A stretch of 33,656 nt of DNA, from the NCBI GenBank assembly GCA_014377425.1, contig JACMPQ010000089.1, forward strand, positions 1 to 33,656, written 5' to 3'. Source of the stretch: Microbacteriaceae bacterium (GTDB lineage: Bacteria > Actinomycetota > Actinomycetes > Actinomycetales > Microbacteriaceae). A program made the translations under genes and the position numbers. Numbering within the stretch: position 1 is the first letter of the stretch; each line of letters begins with the position of its first letter. Of this stretch, positions 7,673 through 17,384 are shown in pieces. The notes under the pieces were generated by a model. The model ran no database searches, was not told the origin of the DNA, and saw only the letters and a list, made by a program, of their open reading frames with translations.

Positions 7673-8407
7673 TCATTGGTTGCGGAGAACGGGCAAAGGT
7701 GAGTGCGGGTAGAGCCCCCGCACGATTGCGCAGCCGAGCGCCGCCCCGATGAGCTGGGCGGAAATGTACCCCAGAACCGAGGCGGGAGCGATACCCGCAA
7801 AGCTGTCGGAAAACATTCTGCCGACCGTGATGGCGGGGTTAGCGAAGCTGGTGGAGCTGGTGAAAAAGTAGGCGGCTCCGATGTACGCGGCGACCGCCGG
7901 GGCGGCGAAGCGCTCGCGACCGCTTCGAACCAGGGTGAAGATCACCACAATGAGGCCGGTGGTGGCCACAATTTCAGCTAAAAAGTGTGCCCCGGTGAGG
8001 CGTTCGTGAGTGCTGATGGAGACGGCGGCACGGTCGAACATCAGATTGGCGAGAACGGAACCGGCGATGCATCCGACTGTCTGGGCGAGCGCGTAGCTCA
8101 GAATTTCTCGGCGCGGGCGGCGACATATAATGGCGTCGACGAGGGTGACTACCGGGTTGAAGTGTGCTCCGCTGAGCGGACCGAGAACCAGGATGAGGGT
8201 GAGTAGGCCGAAGGCGGTGACGACCGCGTTCTCGGCGAGTTGCAGGCCGACGTCGGTAGGCGAGAGTGTTTGGGCGGCGATCCCGGAGCCGACCACGATG
8301 GCGGTGAGGGCGAGGCTGCCGAGGGTTTCGGCGGCGAGACGGCGGGGTAATGGGATGGTTGTCGATGCTGTGGGCTGGATAAGAGTGGGCTGATCGTTGG
8401 TGGGCAT
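7673..8407 (-). CDS. aqpS: MIP-family aquaglyceroporin, probable arsenite channel
   Basis: This 244-residue protein has six membrane helices and the two half-helix signatures of the MIP family. The first is GAHFNPVVT (NPV instead of NPA). The second is FANPAITVGR, with the selectivity-filter arginine retained. ATG at 8407 overlaps the stop of the arsR gene by one base (TGATG), so the pair is translationally coupled. Known biology: in Sinorhizobium meliloti AqpS replaces an arsenite pump, letting arsenite made by ArsC leave by diffusion. The arsR linkage and divergent arsC here support the same role. The symbol is assigned by context; a general glycerol facilitator is the alternative. Confidence 0.82.
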   Translation of the reverse strand: MPTNDQPTLIQPTASTTIPLPRRLAAETLGSLALTAIVVGSGIAAQTLSPTDVGLQLAENAVVTAFGLLTLILVLGPLSGAHFNPVVTLVDAIICRRPRREILSYALAQTVGCIAGSVLANLMFDRAAVSISTHERLTGAHFLAEIVATTGLIVVIFTLVRSGRERFAAPAVAAYIGAAYFFTSSTSFANPAITVGRMFSDSFAGIAPASVLGYISAQLIGAALGCAIVRGLYPHSPLPVLRNQ

Positions 8408-8856
8408 CAGACGGTCACCACGAGGCCTGCCACGGCGGCGAGGGCGCCGGGCACTAGGCGGTAGTAGGCCCAGGTGCCCCTCTTGGTGCGGGCAAAAATT
8501 CTGGCATCGACGAGCACCTTCAGGTGGTGCGAGACCGTGCCCTGCGAGAGGCCGAGCGGTCGGGTGAGGTCGCACACGCAGGCCTCGGAATCGGTGTGGG
8601 CGGCCACCATCGAGATGAGGCGCAGCCGGGTCGGGTCGGCGATTGCCTTCAGCGTGTGGGCAAGCGCTGCGGCCTCCTCCGCGCCGATCGCCTCCCGGCT
8701 GATCGGTGACCCGCAGGCGGCGTCGCTGAGCGGGGTGCAAGTTGGGCTGCAGCTAGCGGCAGATCCTGGAGCAGAGTGTGCGGCGCTGACCGCCGAGTGC
8801 GGATCGGGGTTCGGTGGGAGTGAGTCGGCGGGGTGCTGGGCGTCGGCGGGCGGCAT
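8407..8856 (-). CDS. arsR: ArsR-family arsenic-responsive repressor
   Basis: This 149-residue winged-helix protein has its core at LAHTLKAIADPTRLRLI, the metalloid site ACVCDL (Cys93, Cys95) at the start of the DNA-binding region, and the recognition helix SQGTVSHHLKVL. The disordered N-terminal extension of about 50 residues holds Cys36, Cys40 and Cys48, which may complete a three-thiol arsenite site, as N-terminal cysteines do in Corynebacterium ArsR1. ATG at 8856 is preferred; the frame stays open further upstream without a better start. It is co-transcribed with the aquaglyceroporin and divergent from arsC, and probably represses both directions. Confidence 0.87.
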   Translation of the reverse strand: MPPADAQHPADSLPPNPDPHSAVSAAHSAPGSAASCSPTCTPLSDAACGSPISREAIGAEEAAALAHTLKAIADPTRLRLISMVAAHTDSEACVCDLTRPLGLSQGTVSHHLKVLVDARIFARTKRGTWAYYRLVPGALAAVAGLVVTV

Positions 8857-8877
8857 CCGGTCAGTCTGGCAGATAAA

Positions 8878-8907
8878 TTGACAATCATCGATGGATAGCG
8901 CCAGAAT
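8878..8907 (+). promoter_or_regulatory. Candidate arsC promoter
   Basis: A perfect -35 box TTGACA (8878-8883) is followed after 18 bp by CAGAAT (8902-8907), a 4/6 match to the -10 consensus, in the arsR-arsC intergenic region. The spacer contains ATCATCGATGGAT, an imperfect palindrome centred on TCGA that could be part of an ArsR operator. The transcript would carry the 17-bp repeats in its leader. Confidence 0.45.
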
Positions 8908-8913
8908 CTGGAA

Positions 8914-8957
8914 GAGCCGAAAGTCTGCCTGAGCCGAAAGTCTGCCTGAGCCGAAAG
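8914..8957. repeat. 17-bp tandem repeat before arsC
   Basis: Two identical 17-bp units (8914-8930, 8931-8947) and a third partial copy (8948-8957) lie between the candidate promoter and the arsC start. The third copy runs into the Shine-Dalgarno AAAGGAG (8954-8960), so the duplication extends the arsC leader without adding ribosome binding sites. Confidence 0.93.
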
Positions 8958-8965
8958 GAGACCCC

Positions 8966-9367
8966 GTGTCTCTGACCTCCCCTTCCGTACTTTTTGTCTG
9001 CGTACACAACGCCGGACGCTCCCAGATGGCGGCCGGCTACCTTGCCGCCCTCTCCGGCGGCCGCATTGAGGTGCTGTCGGCCGGTTCCGAGCCGAAAGAC
9101 CAAATCAATCAGGTGGCGATTGCCGCGATGGCAGAAGACGGCATTGACATCGCCCAGAATGTGCCCAAAATTCTGACCACGGATGCCGTGCGCGCCTCCG
9201 ACGTCGTGATCACCATGGGCTGCGGCGACGTGTGCCCGATCTTTCCGGGGAAGCGCTATGAGGATTGGAAGCTCGATGACCCGGCCGGGCAGGGCATCGA
9301 GGCGGTGCGACCGATTCGGGATGAGATCCGGGCGCGGGTCGAAGCGCTCATCGCGCAACTGGTCTGA
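8966..9367 (+). CDS. arsC: Arsenate reductase, low-molecular-weight phosphatase type, probably mycothiol-dependent
   Basis: This 133-residue protein has the LMW-phosphatase P-loop CVHNAGRS (CX5R, Cys12 to Arg18). MGCGDVCP follows in the region of the resolving cysteines, then DWKLDDPAGQ with the conserved general-acid aspartate. The single-domain layout matches actinobacterial ArsC1/ArsC2-type enzymes that reduce arsenate through mycothiol and mycoredoxin. GTG at 8966 has the Shine-Dalgarno AAAGGAG six bases upstream. It is divergent from arsR-aqpS, completing an arsenate-to-arsenite reduction and export pathway. The thioredoxin-dependent type is the alternative. Confidence 0.9.
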   Translation: MSLTSPSVLFVCVHNAGRSQMAAGYLAALSGGRIEVLSAGSEPKDQINQVAIAAMAEDGIDIAQNVPKILTTDAVRASDVVITMGCGDVCPIFPGKRYEDWKLDDPAGQGIEAVRPIRDEIRARVEALIAQLV

Positions 9368-9422
9368 CCGCGTAGCTGCGGCGGCCGCGGATGTAGCCGA
9401 CCGCGCGTTCCTGGCTCAGCGC

Positions 9423-10013
9423 TTACTTGCTTAGCGCGCCGACCACAATTTGGGCGTCATCCCAGTACGGGGCATAGTGCTGGGAATCTTGGTTCACCTG
9501 CACGATGTGCGCAATGGTGGTGGGCGTCATTGTTTGCCACCCTGGCACGGTGACCAGCTTTTTGAAGAAGTTGCTTGCCGAAATCACCGGATCCATGCGG
9601 TCGGCGAGGGTTCCCCAGGCGCCATTGTCGCGCTGTTGGAAGAGCCCTCGGCTGTCGGGTCCGGCGGCATCTCCGTGATCCAAAACCTCAAGCCCCGACT
9701 CGCCCATCGCGGTCATCACGCCCACGGTTTGGGTGCGGGTGCCGATTCCGTAGGCCCGCGCCGCATTCATAATGTGGGCGGCGTTGACAAGGCGGTCTTG
9801 GCAATATCCCGCAATCGGGCCGGCGGGAACACTAATTTTTCCAACCATTATCGGTTCGGCGGCGGGACACACCGGGGCGGCACGCGCAAACCACGAACCG
9901 GGGGCAAAAACATTGACGCCCACAACGGCCAGCCCGAGCAAGAGAGCTGAAACCAGCAGCGTGAAAAAGACCGCGCGCACACGTCCCCGAGCCCTCTTTG
10001 CACGATTTCGCAT
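9423..10013 (-). CDS. Secreted or membrane-anchored lysozyme-like protein
   Basis: This 196-residue protein has a basic N-terminus and one hydrophobic helix (FFTLLVSALLLGLAVVGV), so it is exported and probably remains membrane-anchored. The outer domain, from about residue 70, begins VNAAHIMNAARAYGIGTRTQ and contains TAMGESGLEVLDHGDAAGPD followed by SRGLFQQRDNGAWG. This pattern is shared with lysozyme/transglycosylase-like domains of actinobacterial exported proteins, and Glu in GESGL would be the catalytic candidate. ATG at 10013 starts just before the basic region and signal anchor. It is convergent with arsC and divergent from moeA. A cell-wall role is inferred. Confidence 0.75.
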   Translation of the reverse strand: MRNRAKRARGRVRAVFFTLLVSALLLGLAVVGVNVFAPGSWFARAAPVCPAAEPIMVGKISVPAGPIAGYCQDRLVNAAHIMNAARAYGIGTRTQTVGVMTAMGESGLEVLDHGDAAGPDSRGLFQQRDNGAWGTLADRMDPVISASNFFKKLVTVPGWQTMTPTTIAHIVQVNQDSQHYAPYWDDAQIVVGALSK

Positions 10014-10148
10014 GGTTTTAAGCGTAACGGGTGGCGCACGGCGTGGGTGCTGCACGCAGTGGTTGCCCCGGCACCGTCGTCGCCCGCATGCTGTCATTTC
10101 CGTTCGAGATCGTCATCCGTTCGCATGGCCAGACGGCATGATGGATGG

Positions 10149-11423
10149 ATGCCCACGATCGCCGAACATCAGCGCGCGATTCGTGCACTGCTGGCCCCGC
10201 TCACCCAGCGCGCCACCGTCACCCTCGCCGACCTGTCGCCCGTGGCCCTGAGTCGCCTCAGCCCGCGCAACCCGCTGCTTGCCACGGATGTCGTTTCACC
10301 CATTGACCTGCCACCCTTCGATAACTCACAGATGGACGGCTATGCGGTGCTGAGCGCCGAGGTGCTGCCTGGCCAGCTCATGACCGTCGGGCCGCCGATC
10401 GCGGCGGGTGCCGGCGTCGGCGAACTGGAGCCGAGGACCACGCGGCCGATTATGACCGGCGCGGCCATGCCCGTAGGCGCCGATGCCATCATCCCGATCG
10501 AGTTAGCGACGCCGCCGCGGTTTCCGGTGTGGCCTGCGGCCAATGGCCCGGCAACGGTGAGCTTTGCCGAGACTCCGGTGGAGGGCGCCTACCTGCGCCC
10601 GCGCGGAAGCGACAGTGCGGCGGGCTCGCTGCTGTTGGCATCCGGAACCGTTTTAGGCCCTGCCCAGTGGGCAATCATTGCCGCAGCCGGCATAACCCGG
10701 GTTCAGTTGAAGCGCCCGGTGCGCGTGCTGGTGCTCTCCACCGGCGACGAGCTCTGCCCACCCGGCGAGCCTCTGCGCGCCGGGCAGATTTACGACGCCA
10801 ACGGCACCGCGCTGGCGTTAGCCGTGGCCGATTGCAACGCCGAGGTGGTGGCCGTTGCGGTGGTGGGGGATGACGCCGCCGCCGCACGCCGCGTGCTGGC
10901 CGAACTTGCCCCGGGCGTTGACCTCGTGCTGAGCACCGGGGGAGTGAGCAAGGGTGCCTACGAGGTGGTGCGCGACGTGTTCGACGGTGCCGGGGTTGCA
11001 TTCGGCGAAGTCGCCGTGCAACCGGGCGGGCCGCAGGGGCTCGGGCTGGCAACGCTTCAGAATTCCGCGGGCGTCGACTTCACCGTTCCGGTGGTGGCTT
11101 TTCCCGGCAACCCGGTGAGCGCACTGGTCTCCTTTGAGCTGTTTTTGCGGCCGATTCTGCGTGAGCTGCACGGGCTTTCGCCGCGGCGGATCGCTCAGCA
11201 CCTGCCACTGGCCCAGGCATTGGACTCCCCGGCGGCGAAGCATCAGGTGCGCCGCGGCCGCATAGTGGGTGCGGGCCCGGATGCCGCGGTCGAATTGATC
11301 GGCGGGCCCAGCTCGCATTTGCTGCACGGGTACGCCACCGCGACCGTGCTGGTTCACGTACCCGTCGAGGTGTCCCACCTCGACGCCCGAGAGACCGTAG
11401 AGGTTTGGAGCATTGATGACTGA
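10149..11423 (+). CDS. moeA: Molybdopterin molybdenumtransferase MoeA
   Basis: This 424-residue protein has the usual MoeA motifs in order: [10 protein letters not shown] near residue 60, [16 protein letters not shown], the MPT-binding [23 protein letters not shown], and [13 protein letters not shown], then the C-terminal domain IV. It inserts molybdate into adenylylated molybdopterin. The loop aspartate of E. coli GGVSVGEAD is glutamate here (GAYEV), a variant I believe is common in actinobacteria. ATG at 10149 fits the family start; ATG at 10125 is possible. It is the first gene of moeA-moaC-moaB-moaE, which would supply cofactor to the two molybdoenzymes at 129-5933. Confidence 0.93.
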   Translation: MPTIAEHQRAIRALLAPLTQRATVTLADLSPVALSRLSPRNPLLATDVVSPIDLPPFDNSQMDGYAVLSAEVLPGQLMTVGPPIAAGAGVGELEPRTTRPIMTGAAMPVGADAIIPIELATPPRFPVWPAANGPATVSFAETPVEGAYLRPRGSDSAAGSLLLASGTVLGPAQWAIIAAAGITRVQLKRPVRVLVLSTGDELCPPGEPLRAGQIYDANGTALALAVADCNAEVVAVAVVGDDAAAARRVLAELAPGVDLVLSTGGVSKGAYEVVRDVFDGAGVAFGEVAVQPGGPQGLGLATLQNSAGVDFTVPVVAFPGNPVSALVSFELFLRPILRELHGLSPRRIAQHLPLAQALDSPAAKHQVRRGRIVGAGPDAAVELIGGPSSHLLHGYATATVLVHVPVEVSHLDARETVEVWSIDD

Positions 11424-11928
11424 AACTGAACCAAATGAGCGCCCCGCCGAGGGCGGCATCCCGAGCCTCACCCACCTGCGGGCCGACGGCTCCGCGCACA
11501 TGGTGGATGTCGGGGCCAAAGCGGTAACCAGTCGCCGGGCCGTGGCGCAGGCGGTGCTTCAGACCCGCCCCGAGGTGGTGGCCGCCGTTCTCACCGGCGA
11601 ACTGCCGAAGGGCGAGGCGATCGGCACGGCCCGAATTGCCGGGATCATGGCCGCGAAGCAGACCTCAGCGCTGATACCGCTCTGCCACCCGCTGCCGCTG
11701 ACCAAAATTACGGTCGACATCACCGGGGCAGGCGACAGGCTCACCGTGATCGCCACCGTGGCCACCAACGCAGTGACCGGGGTGGAAATGGAGGCGCTGA
11801 CCGCCGCGTCGGTGGCAGCGCTCACCCTCTACGACATGATCAAAGCGGTGGACAAGGTGGCGGTGATCACCGCCATTCGGGTGCTGGAAAAACAGGGCGG
11901 CAAATCCGGCGATTGGAGCGCGGCATGA
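11416..11928 (+). CDS. moaC: Cyclic pyranopterin monophosphate synthase MoaC
   Basis: This protein of about 170 residues has [16 protein letters not shown] at the N-terminus, then [12 protein letters not shown] and the active-site block [20 protein letters not shown] followed by KAVDK. It converts the MoaA product to cyclic pyranopterin monophosphate. ATG at 11416 overlaps the end of moeA by 8 bp and has GGAG at 11407-11410 five bases before it, so the start is well supported. No moaA gene is in the window. Confidence 0.95.
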   Translation: MTETEPNERPAEGGIPSLTHLRADGSAHMVDVGAKAVTSRRAVAQAVLQTRPEVVAAVLTGELPKGEAIGTARIAGIMAAKQTSALIPLCHPLPLTKITVDITGAGDRLTVIATVATNAVTGVEMEALTAASVAALTLYDMIKAVDKVAVITAIRVLEKQGGKSGDWSAA

Positions 11929-12455
11929 GCGGCCCCGAACAGCGCTGCGCCGTGGTGATAGTCAGCTCCACTCGCGCCGCCGCCGGCGTCTACGCCGATC
12001 GCACCGGTCCGGTGATCGTTGAGTGGGCCCGAGCCCACGGTTTCACCACGGATGACGCGCTCGTTGTCTCCGACGGGGGCCCGGTCGCTACTGCGCTCGC
12101 CGCCGCCCTCGCCACCCGCCCGGCGCTTGTGATCACCACCGGCGGCACCGGTGTCTCCCCGGATGACCGCACCGCCGAGGCCACCGCGCCGCTGTTGACC
12201 GCGCAATTACCGGGGTTCGCCGAAGAGCTGCGCCGTCGCGGGGCTGCCACGAATCCATTCGCGCTGATGAGTCGCGGGCTCGCCGGAATTTCGGGCGCCA
12301 CCTTTGTGGTGAACCTGCCCGGCTCGACCGGTGGCGTGCGTGACGGGCTGCAGCTGCTGGGCGAGGTCGTGGAGCATGTGCTGGAACAACTCGGCGGGAA
12401 CGCGCACCCGAGCGCTGCCGCTGCCGCTATCGAAGGGGCACCCCACAATGACTGA
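11925..12455 (+). CDS. moaB: MoaB/Mog-type molybdopterin adenylyltransferase
   Basis: This 176-residue MPT-binding-fold protein has [20 protein letters not shown] at the N-terminus, the signature [17 protein letters not shown], then [19 protein letters not shown]. MogA-type enzymes adenylylate molybdopterin before MoeA acts. ATG at 11925 overlaps the moaC stop (ATGA), with TTGGAG at 11913-11918 as a ribosome binding site. I cannot separate MoaB from MogA by sequence alone; in actinobacteria this gene usually serves the MogA role. Confidence 0.9.
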   Translation: MSGPEQRCAVVIVSSTRAAAGVYADRTGPVIVEWARAHGFTTDDALVVSDGGPVATALAAALATRPALVITTGGTGVSPDDRTAEATAPLLTAQLPGFAEELRRRGAATNPFALMSRGLAGISGATFVVNLPGSTGGVRDGLQLLGEVVEHVLEQLGGNAHPSAAAAAIEGAPHND

Positions 12456-12876
12456 AAACGTGCGCTTTGCCCTCGTCAGCGACATCCCGATCACGGTCGA
12501 GGAATGCGTGGTTGCGGTCACCGGCGCCGAAAGCGGTGCCGTGGTCACCTTCTCCGGGGTAGTGCGCAACCATGACGAGGGCCGAGACGTGCTCACCCTG
12601 GACTACACCGGGCATCCCTCGGCAGGGCTGGTGATGCAGCAGGTGACGGATGCCGTCGCCGCCGATTTTCCGACCGTGACGATCGCCGTGGCGCACCGGG
12701 TCGGCAGCCTCGTGGTGGGGGATATCGCGTTGGCATGCGCCGTGGCATCTGCTCATCGCTCCGACGCCTTTGCCGCGTGCGCGCGCCTGATCGACGCAAT
12801 CAAGGAGTCGGTGCCGATCTGGAAAGAGCAGGGCTTCGGCGATGGCAGCTCGGAGTGGGTCGCCTCGCTCGGCTAA
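12448..12876 (+). CDS. moaE: Molybdopterin synthase catalytic subunit MoaE
   Basis: This 142-residue protein has GAVVTFSGVVRNHDEGRDV, then AHRVGSLVVGDIALACAVAS, and AHRSDAFAACARLIDAIKE followed by VPIWKEQ, which are the MoaE hallmarks with the catalytic lysine. It transfers sulfur from MoaD thiocarboxylate into the pterin. ATG at 12448 overlaps the moaB stop, with GAAGGGG at 12431-12437 upstream. Its partner moaD is not in this operon, so MoaD must be encoded elsewhere. A 19-bp tandem repeat spans its stop codon. Confidence 0.95.
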   Translation: MTENVRFALVSDIPITVEECVVAVTGAESGAVVTFSGVVRNHDEGRDVLTLDYTGHPSAGLVMQQVTDAVAADFPTVTIAVAHRVGSLVVGDIALACAVASAHRSDAFAACARLIDAIKESVPIWKEQGFGDGSSEWVASLG

Positions 12877-12910
12877 AGCCGCCTCGCTCGGTTAAAGCCG
12901 CCTCGCTCGG
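12861..12910. repeat. 19-bp tandem repeat spanning the moaE stop codon
   Basis: Units at 12861-12879 and 12880-12898 differ at one base, and a partial third copy is at 12899-12910. Unit 1 contains the last codons and the TAA stop of moaE (12874-12876), so the gene end plus stop is repeated downstream. Confidence 0.93.
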
Positions 12911-13007
12911 GTGAGCTTGAAATAATTAGCTGGCCCGCTGAGACTAATTTCCGGCTGCAAGACCTTCGAAGCACGATGCCCTTCCTGTGGCGTCGGTAGC
13001 ATCGAGT

Positions 13008-13814
13008 GTGGAATTCTTCGCAAGTCCCGACCTCTGGATCGCCTTTCTCACCCTGTTCGTTCTCGAACTCGTGCTCGGCGTCGATAACGTCGTCTTCATC
13101 TCCATCCTCGCGAGTAAGCTCCCGACCGAACAGCGCAAGCGCGCTCGCAACGTGGGTTTGCTGCTTGCCATGCTCATGCGCATTGGCCTGCTGTTCGTTG
13201 CCTCTTGGGTGATTGGCCTCACCGTCCCGCTCTTCGGCTGGGGTACCGGCGCATTTCAATTCAGCGGACGTGACCTGATTCTGATCGTCGGTGGCGCCTT
13301 CCTCGTGTACAAGGCCGTGATCGAGATCCATGCGCGATTAGAGGGCAACGAGCACTCCTCCGCCACCGGAAGGGCGGCCACCTTTGGTGCGATCATCGCG
13401 CAAATCGTGGTGCTTGACGTCGTCTTTTCCCTCGACTCAGTGATCACTGCGGTGGGAATGGTGGATGAGCTATACATCATGATCGCTGCCGTCGTGCTCG
13501 CCATCGGCATCATGCTCTTCACCGCCGGAATCATCAGCAGCTTCGTGGAGAAGCATCCGACGGTTAAAATGCTGGCACTCGCGTTTCTCGTCCTCATCGG
13601 CAGCACGCTCATCGCCGACGGCTTCGACGTGCACGTGAGTAAGGGCCTCATCTACGGCCCGATCGCGTTCGCGATTCTGGTCGAGGTGTTGAACCTGCTG
13701 TACAGGGCGCGGCAGAGCAAGCTCTCTCAGGTGGCGCCCGATCCGGTGCACCTGCGGTCGCCCCATACCGCATCACCGGATGCGCCCCAAGCGCCCGACG
13801 TGAACCGGGTGTAA
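13008..13814 (+). CDS. TerC-family integral membrane protein
   Basis: This protein of about 268 residues has around seven membrane helices. The two family signatures are VLELVLGVDNVVFISIL near the N-terminus and VLDVVFSLDSVITAVGM in the middle, each with the conserved aspartate and asparagine or serine. TerC/Alx/YkoY relatives act in metal handling, often manganese export. GTG at 13008 begins at MEFFASPDLW-like sequence as in homologues; GTG at 12987 would add seven residues. The C-terminal 30 residues are Pro-rich and probably disordered. I looked for the yybP-ykoY manganese riboswitch upstream and did not see its conserved core. Confidence 0.9.
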   Translation: MEFFASPDLWIAFLTLFVLELVLGVDNVVFISILASKLPTEQRKRARNVGLLLAMLMRIGLLFVASWVIGLTVPLFGWGTGAFQFSGRDLILIVGGAFLVYKAVIEIHARLEGNEHSSATGRAATFGAIIAQIVVLDVVFSLDSVITAVGMVDELYIMIAAVVLAIGIMLFTAGIISSFVEKHPTVKMLALAFLVLIGSTLIADGFDVHVSKGLIYGPIAFAILVEVLNLLYRARQSKLSQVAPDPVHLRSPHTASPDAPQAPDVNRV

Positions 13815-13838
13815 GGCGCGGCCCCCTATTCTCTTAAG

Positions 13839-15716
<1,878 letters not shown>

Positions 15717-15761
15717 CTCTCTGTTTGGCTGGTTTGACTGAAACGGCAGGAGCGCCCGACC

Positions 15762-15794
15762 GGTGACCCCTGTTGTTCACCTGTCGGATTACTG
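15762..15794 (+). promoter_or_regulatory. Candidate PhoP-type direct repeat
   Basis: Three consecutive 11-bp units (15762-15772, 15773-15783, 15784-15794) all end in CTG, and the middle one is TTGTTCACCTG. Streptomyces Pho boxes are 11-bp direct repeats with a GTTCACC core. The same 11-mer with one C-to-T change occurs before pstC at 19582-19592. This is a motif match by eye only. It would place the gene at 15892, and perhaps the transglycosylase-kinase operon, under phosphate control. Confidence 0.35.
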
Positions 15795-15891
15795 CCGTGC
15801 ACCCGCACTCTAGGGGCTGTTTGGTCTACCGCCCTTGACTGCAGGCGGCCGTGCACTGAGGTACGGTACCGATTCAGAAGGTTGCCGCGCA

Positions 15892-16416
15892 ATGTCCGTG
15901 GGTCCGCGCGTTGTTTTTCTGCGCTTCCTCTCTGAAGAGAGCCCGAAGCTGAAGCCGTGGCGCGCCCATTATGCGAGCGTCACTGGAAAAACGCCGGAAA
16001 CAATTTCTCGCGACGGCGACGGCGACCGCGGCGGCGACCGCGGCGGCTCGTCTAGCGAGTCGGGCGTGGTGACCTGGCACCTCGTGTCGGCCAACAACCG
16101 CCCGTTGGGGCGCAGTGGTTCAAGCTTTCTGGCCTTCGCGGATGCCGTCGACGACGCCCAACGGGCCGTCGCTGCCTGCCATCGGCTCGAGGTGGTGCTC
16201 GTGGCCCATGCGGTGAGCGGCCGCTACGGTTGGTTTGCCATCGCCGACGGCGCGGTGGTTATCACCTGTGCGCGCTGGTATCTCACCGAACGCGATCGGC
16301 GCAAGTCGATAGCCCTCGCCACGGATTCCCTCGCAATCGCCGCCCTGGGTGCCGGTGCCCGCAGCATCAATCCCGCTCTGATGATGTCGAGTGTGCGCGA
16401 AACGACGACGCTGTGA
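15892..16416 (+). CDS. Unrecognised small protein
   Basis: This 174-residue protein begins MSVGPRVVFLRFLSEESPKL. A Gly/Asp/Arg-rich stretch (residues about 42-52, DGDGDRGGDRGG) follows, then WHLVSANNRPLGRSGSSFLAF, which is reminiscent of DUF1508-type folds. The alanine-rich end includes VVITCARWYLTERDRRKS. No signal peptide or catalytic motif is evident. ATG at 15892 is preferred because upstream in-frame codons look non-coding. It lies 40 bp before the transglycosylase-kinase pair, so it may lead that operon. Its function is unknown. Confidence 0.62.
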   Translation: MSVGPRVVFLRFLSEESPKLKPWRAHYASVTGKTPETISRDGDGDRGGDRGGSSSESGVVTWHLVSANNRPLGRSGSSFLAFADAVDDAQRAVAACHRLEVVLVAHAVSGRYGWFAIADGAVVITCARWYLTERDRRKSIALATDSLAIAALGAGARSINPALMMSSVRETTTL

Positions 16417-16456
16417 CAGCGTTGCGGACGCACCGTTCGCCGGTATCGGTGCCGGC

Positions 16457-17380
16457 ATGGTGAATTCAAACGCCGGAGTCTGGTGCGCTGCCGTCCTCGT
16501 GCTGGGCATTGGTGGGTGGCTGGCGGGAACAGCCGCGGCTAGCCAGTCGGATGAGAACGCGAGCCAGCTTCGGGCGCAGCAGGTTGAACTGCCAGAAACC
16601 GCCCTCGCGCAAGCGCTGAGCGGCGCGCCGTCGAGCGTGGCAGCGGATGCTGCACCGACTCAGAACGCGCAGAACGCACCGACTCAAAACGCGCAGAATT
16701 CGCCAGCCCAGCCGGGGCCAGCCCAACCTGCACCCGCGCCGGCGGCTTCGTCGGCCGCTACCCTCGCCGCGGCATCCGCCCCCGCTCTCTTGCCCACCGC
16801 AACCGGCGGGTATGCGGCGCACATCTCGGCATCCTGGCTTCAGATGGTTGCCAACCAGACCGGAATCCCCCCGCGGGCTTTGCGCGGCTACGCCGGAGCG
16901 GCACTGGCGCTCTCGGTGGAGCAACCTAATTGTCGGCTGGGCTGGAGCACACTCGCCGCGCTGGGCAACATCGAATCTGGCCACGGCACCCATGCTGGCT
17001 CCGCGCTCGGTGCCGACGGGGTTGCGCAACCGAGCATCTACGGACCGCAGCTTAGCGGGGGCGCTTTTGGTGCAATTCGCGACACCGACGGGGGAGTGCT
17101 CGACGGCGATCCGGTCTGGGACCGCGCCGTCGGCCCGCTACAGTTCATTCCAAGCACGTGGAAGCGCTGGGGTGCCGACGGCAACGGGGACGGCATCGCC
17201 GATCCGCAGCAAATCGACGATGCGGCTTTGGCCGCCGCGCACTATCTCTGCCACTACGGTCACCTCGACACGGTGGAGGGGTGGCGAGCAGCGATCTTCG
17301 GCTACAACCATTCCACCGTGTACGTCGACGACGTCGCGAACGTGGCAAACGACTACGCCGGTCGAGTAAAACAGGGGTAA
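16457..17380 (+). CDS. Secreted lytic murein transglycosylase
   Basis: This 307-residue protein starts with a signal peptide (WCAAVLVLGIGGWLAGTAAA). A low-complexity linker rich in Gln, Asn, Pro and Ala follows to about residue 115. The MltB-like SLT domain begins near ISASWLQMVANQTGIPPRAL and has catalytic Glu in NIESGHG, then GPLQFIPSTWKRWGADGN and IFGYNHS near the end. It cleaves peptidoglycan outside the membrane. ATG at 16457 is chosen because it directly precedes the signal peptide; GTG at 16460 is adjacent. The PASTA kinase starts 4 bp after its stop, so wall cleavage and wall sensing are co-expressed. Confidence 0.9.
   Translation: MVNSNAGVWCAAVLVLGIGGWLAGTAAASQSDENASQLRAQQVELPETALAQALSGAPSSVAADAAPTQNAQNAPTQNAQNSPAQPGPAQPAPAPAASSAATLAAASAPALLPTATGGYAAHISASWLQMVANQTGIPPRALRGYAGAALALSVEQPNCRLGWSTLAALGNIESGHGTHAGSALGADGVAQPSIYGPQLSGGAFGAIRDTDGGVLDGDPVWDRAVGPLQFIPSTWKRWGADGNGDGIADPQQIDDAALAAAHYLCHYGHLDTVEGWRAAIFGYNHSTVYVDDVANVANDYAGRVKQG
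16655..16702 (+). repeat. 24-bp in-frame tandem duplication
   Basis: Two 24-bp units (16655-16678, 16679-16702) encode PTQNAQNA and PTQNAQNS in the linker of the transglycosylase. They differ at only a few bases. Confidence 0.85.
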
Positions 17381-17384
17381 CAGC

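Noticed and set aside
12911-13007. yybP-ykoY manganese riboswitch before the TerC-family gene
   Set aside because: The conserved core of that element is not visible and no suitable paired stems were found.
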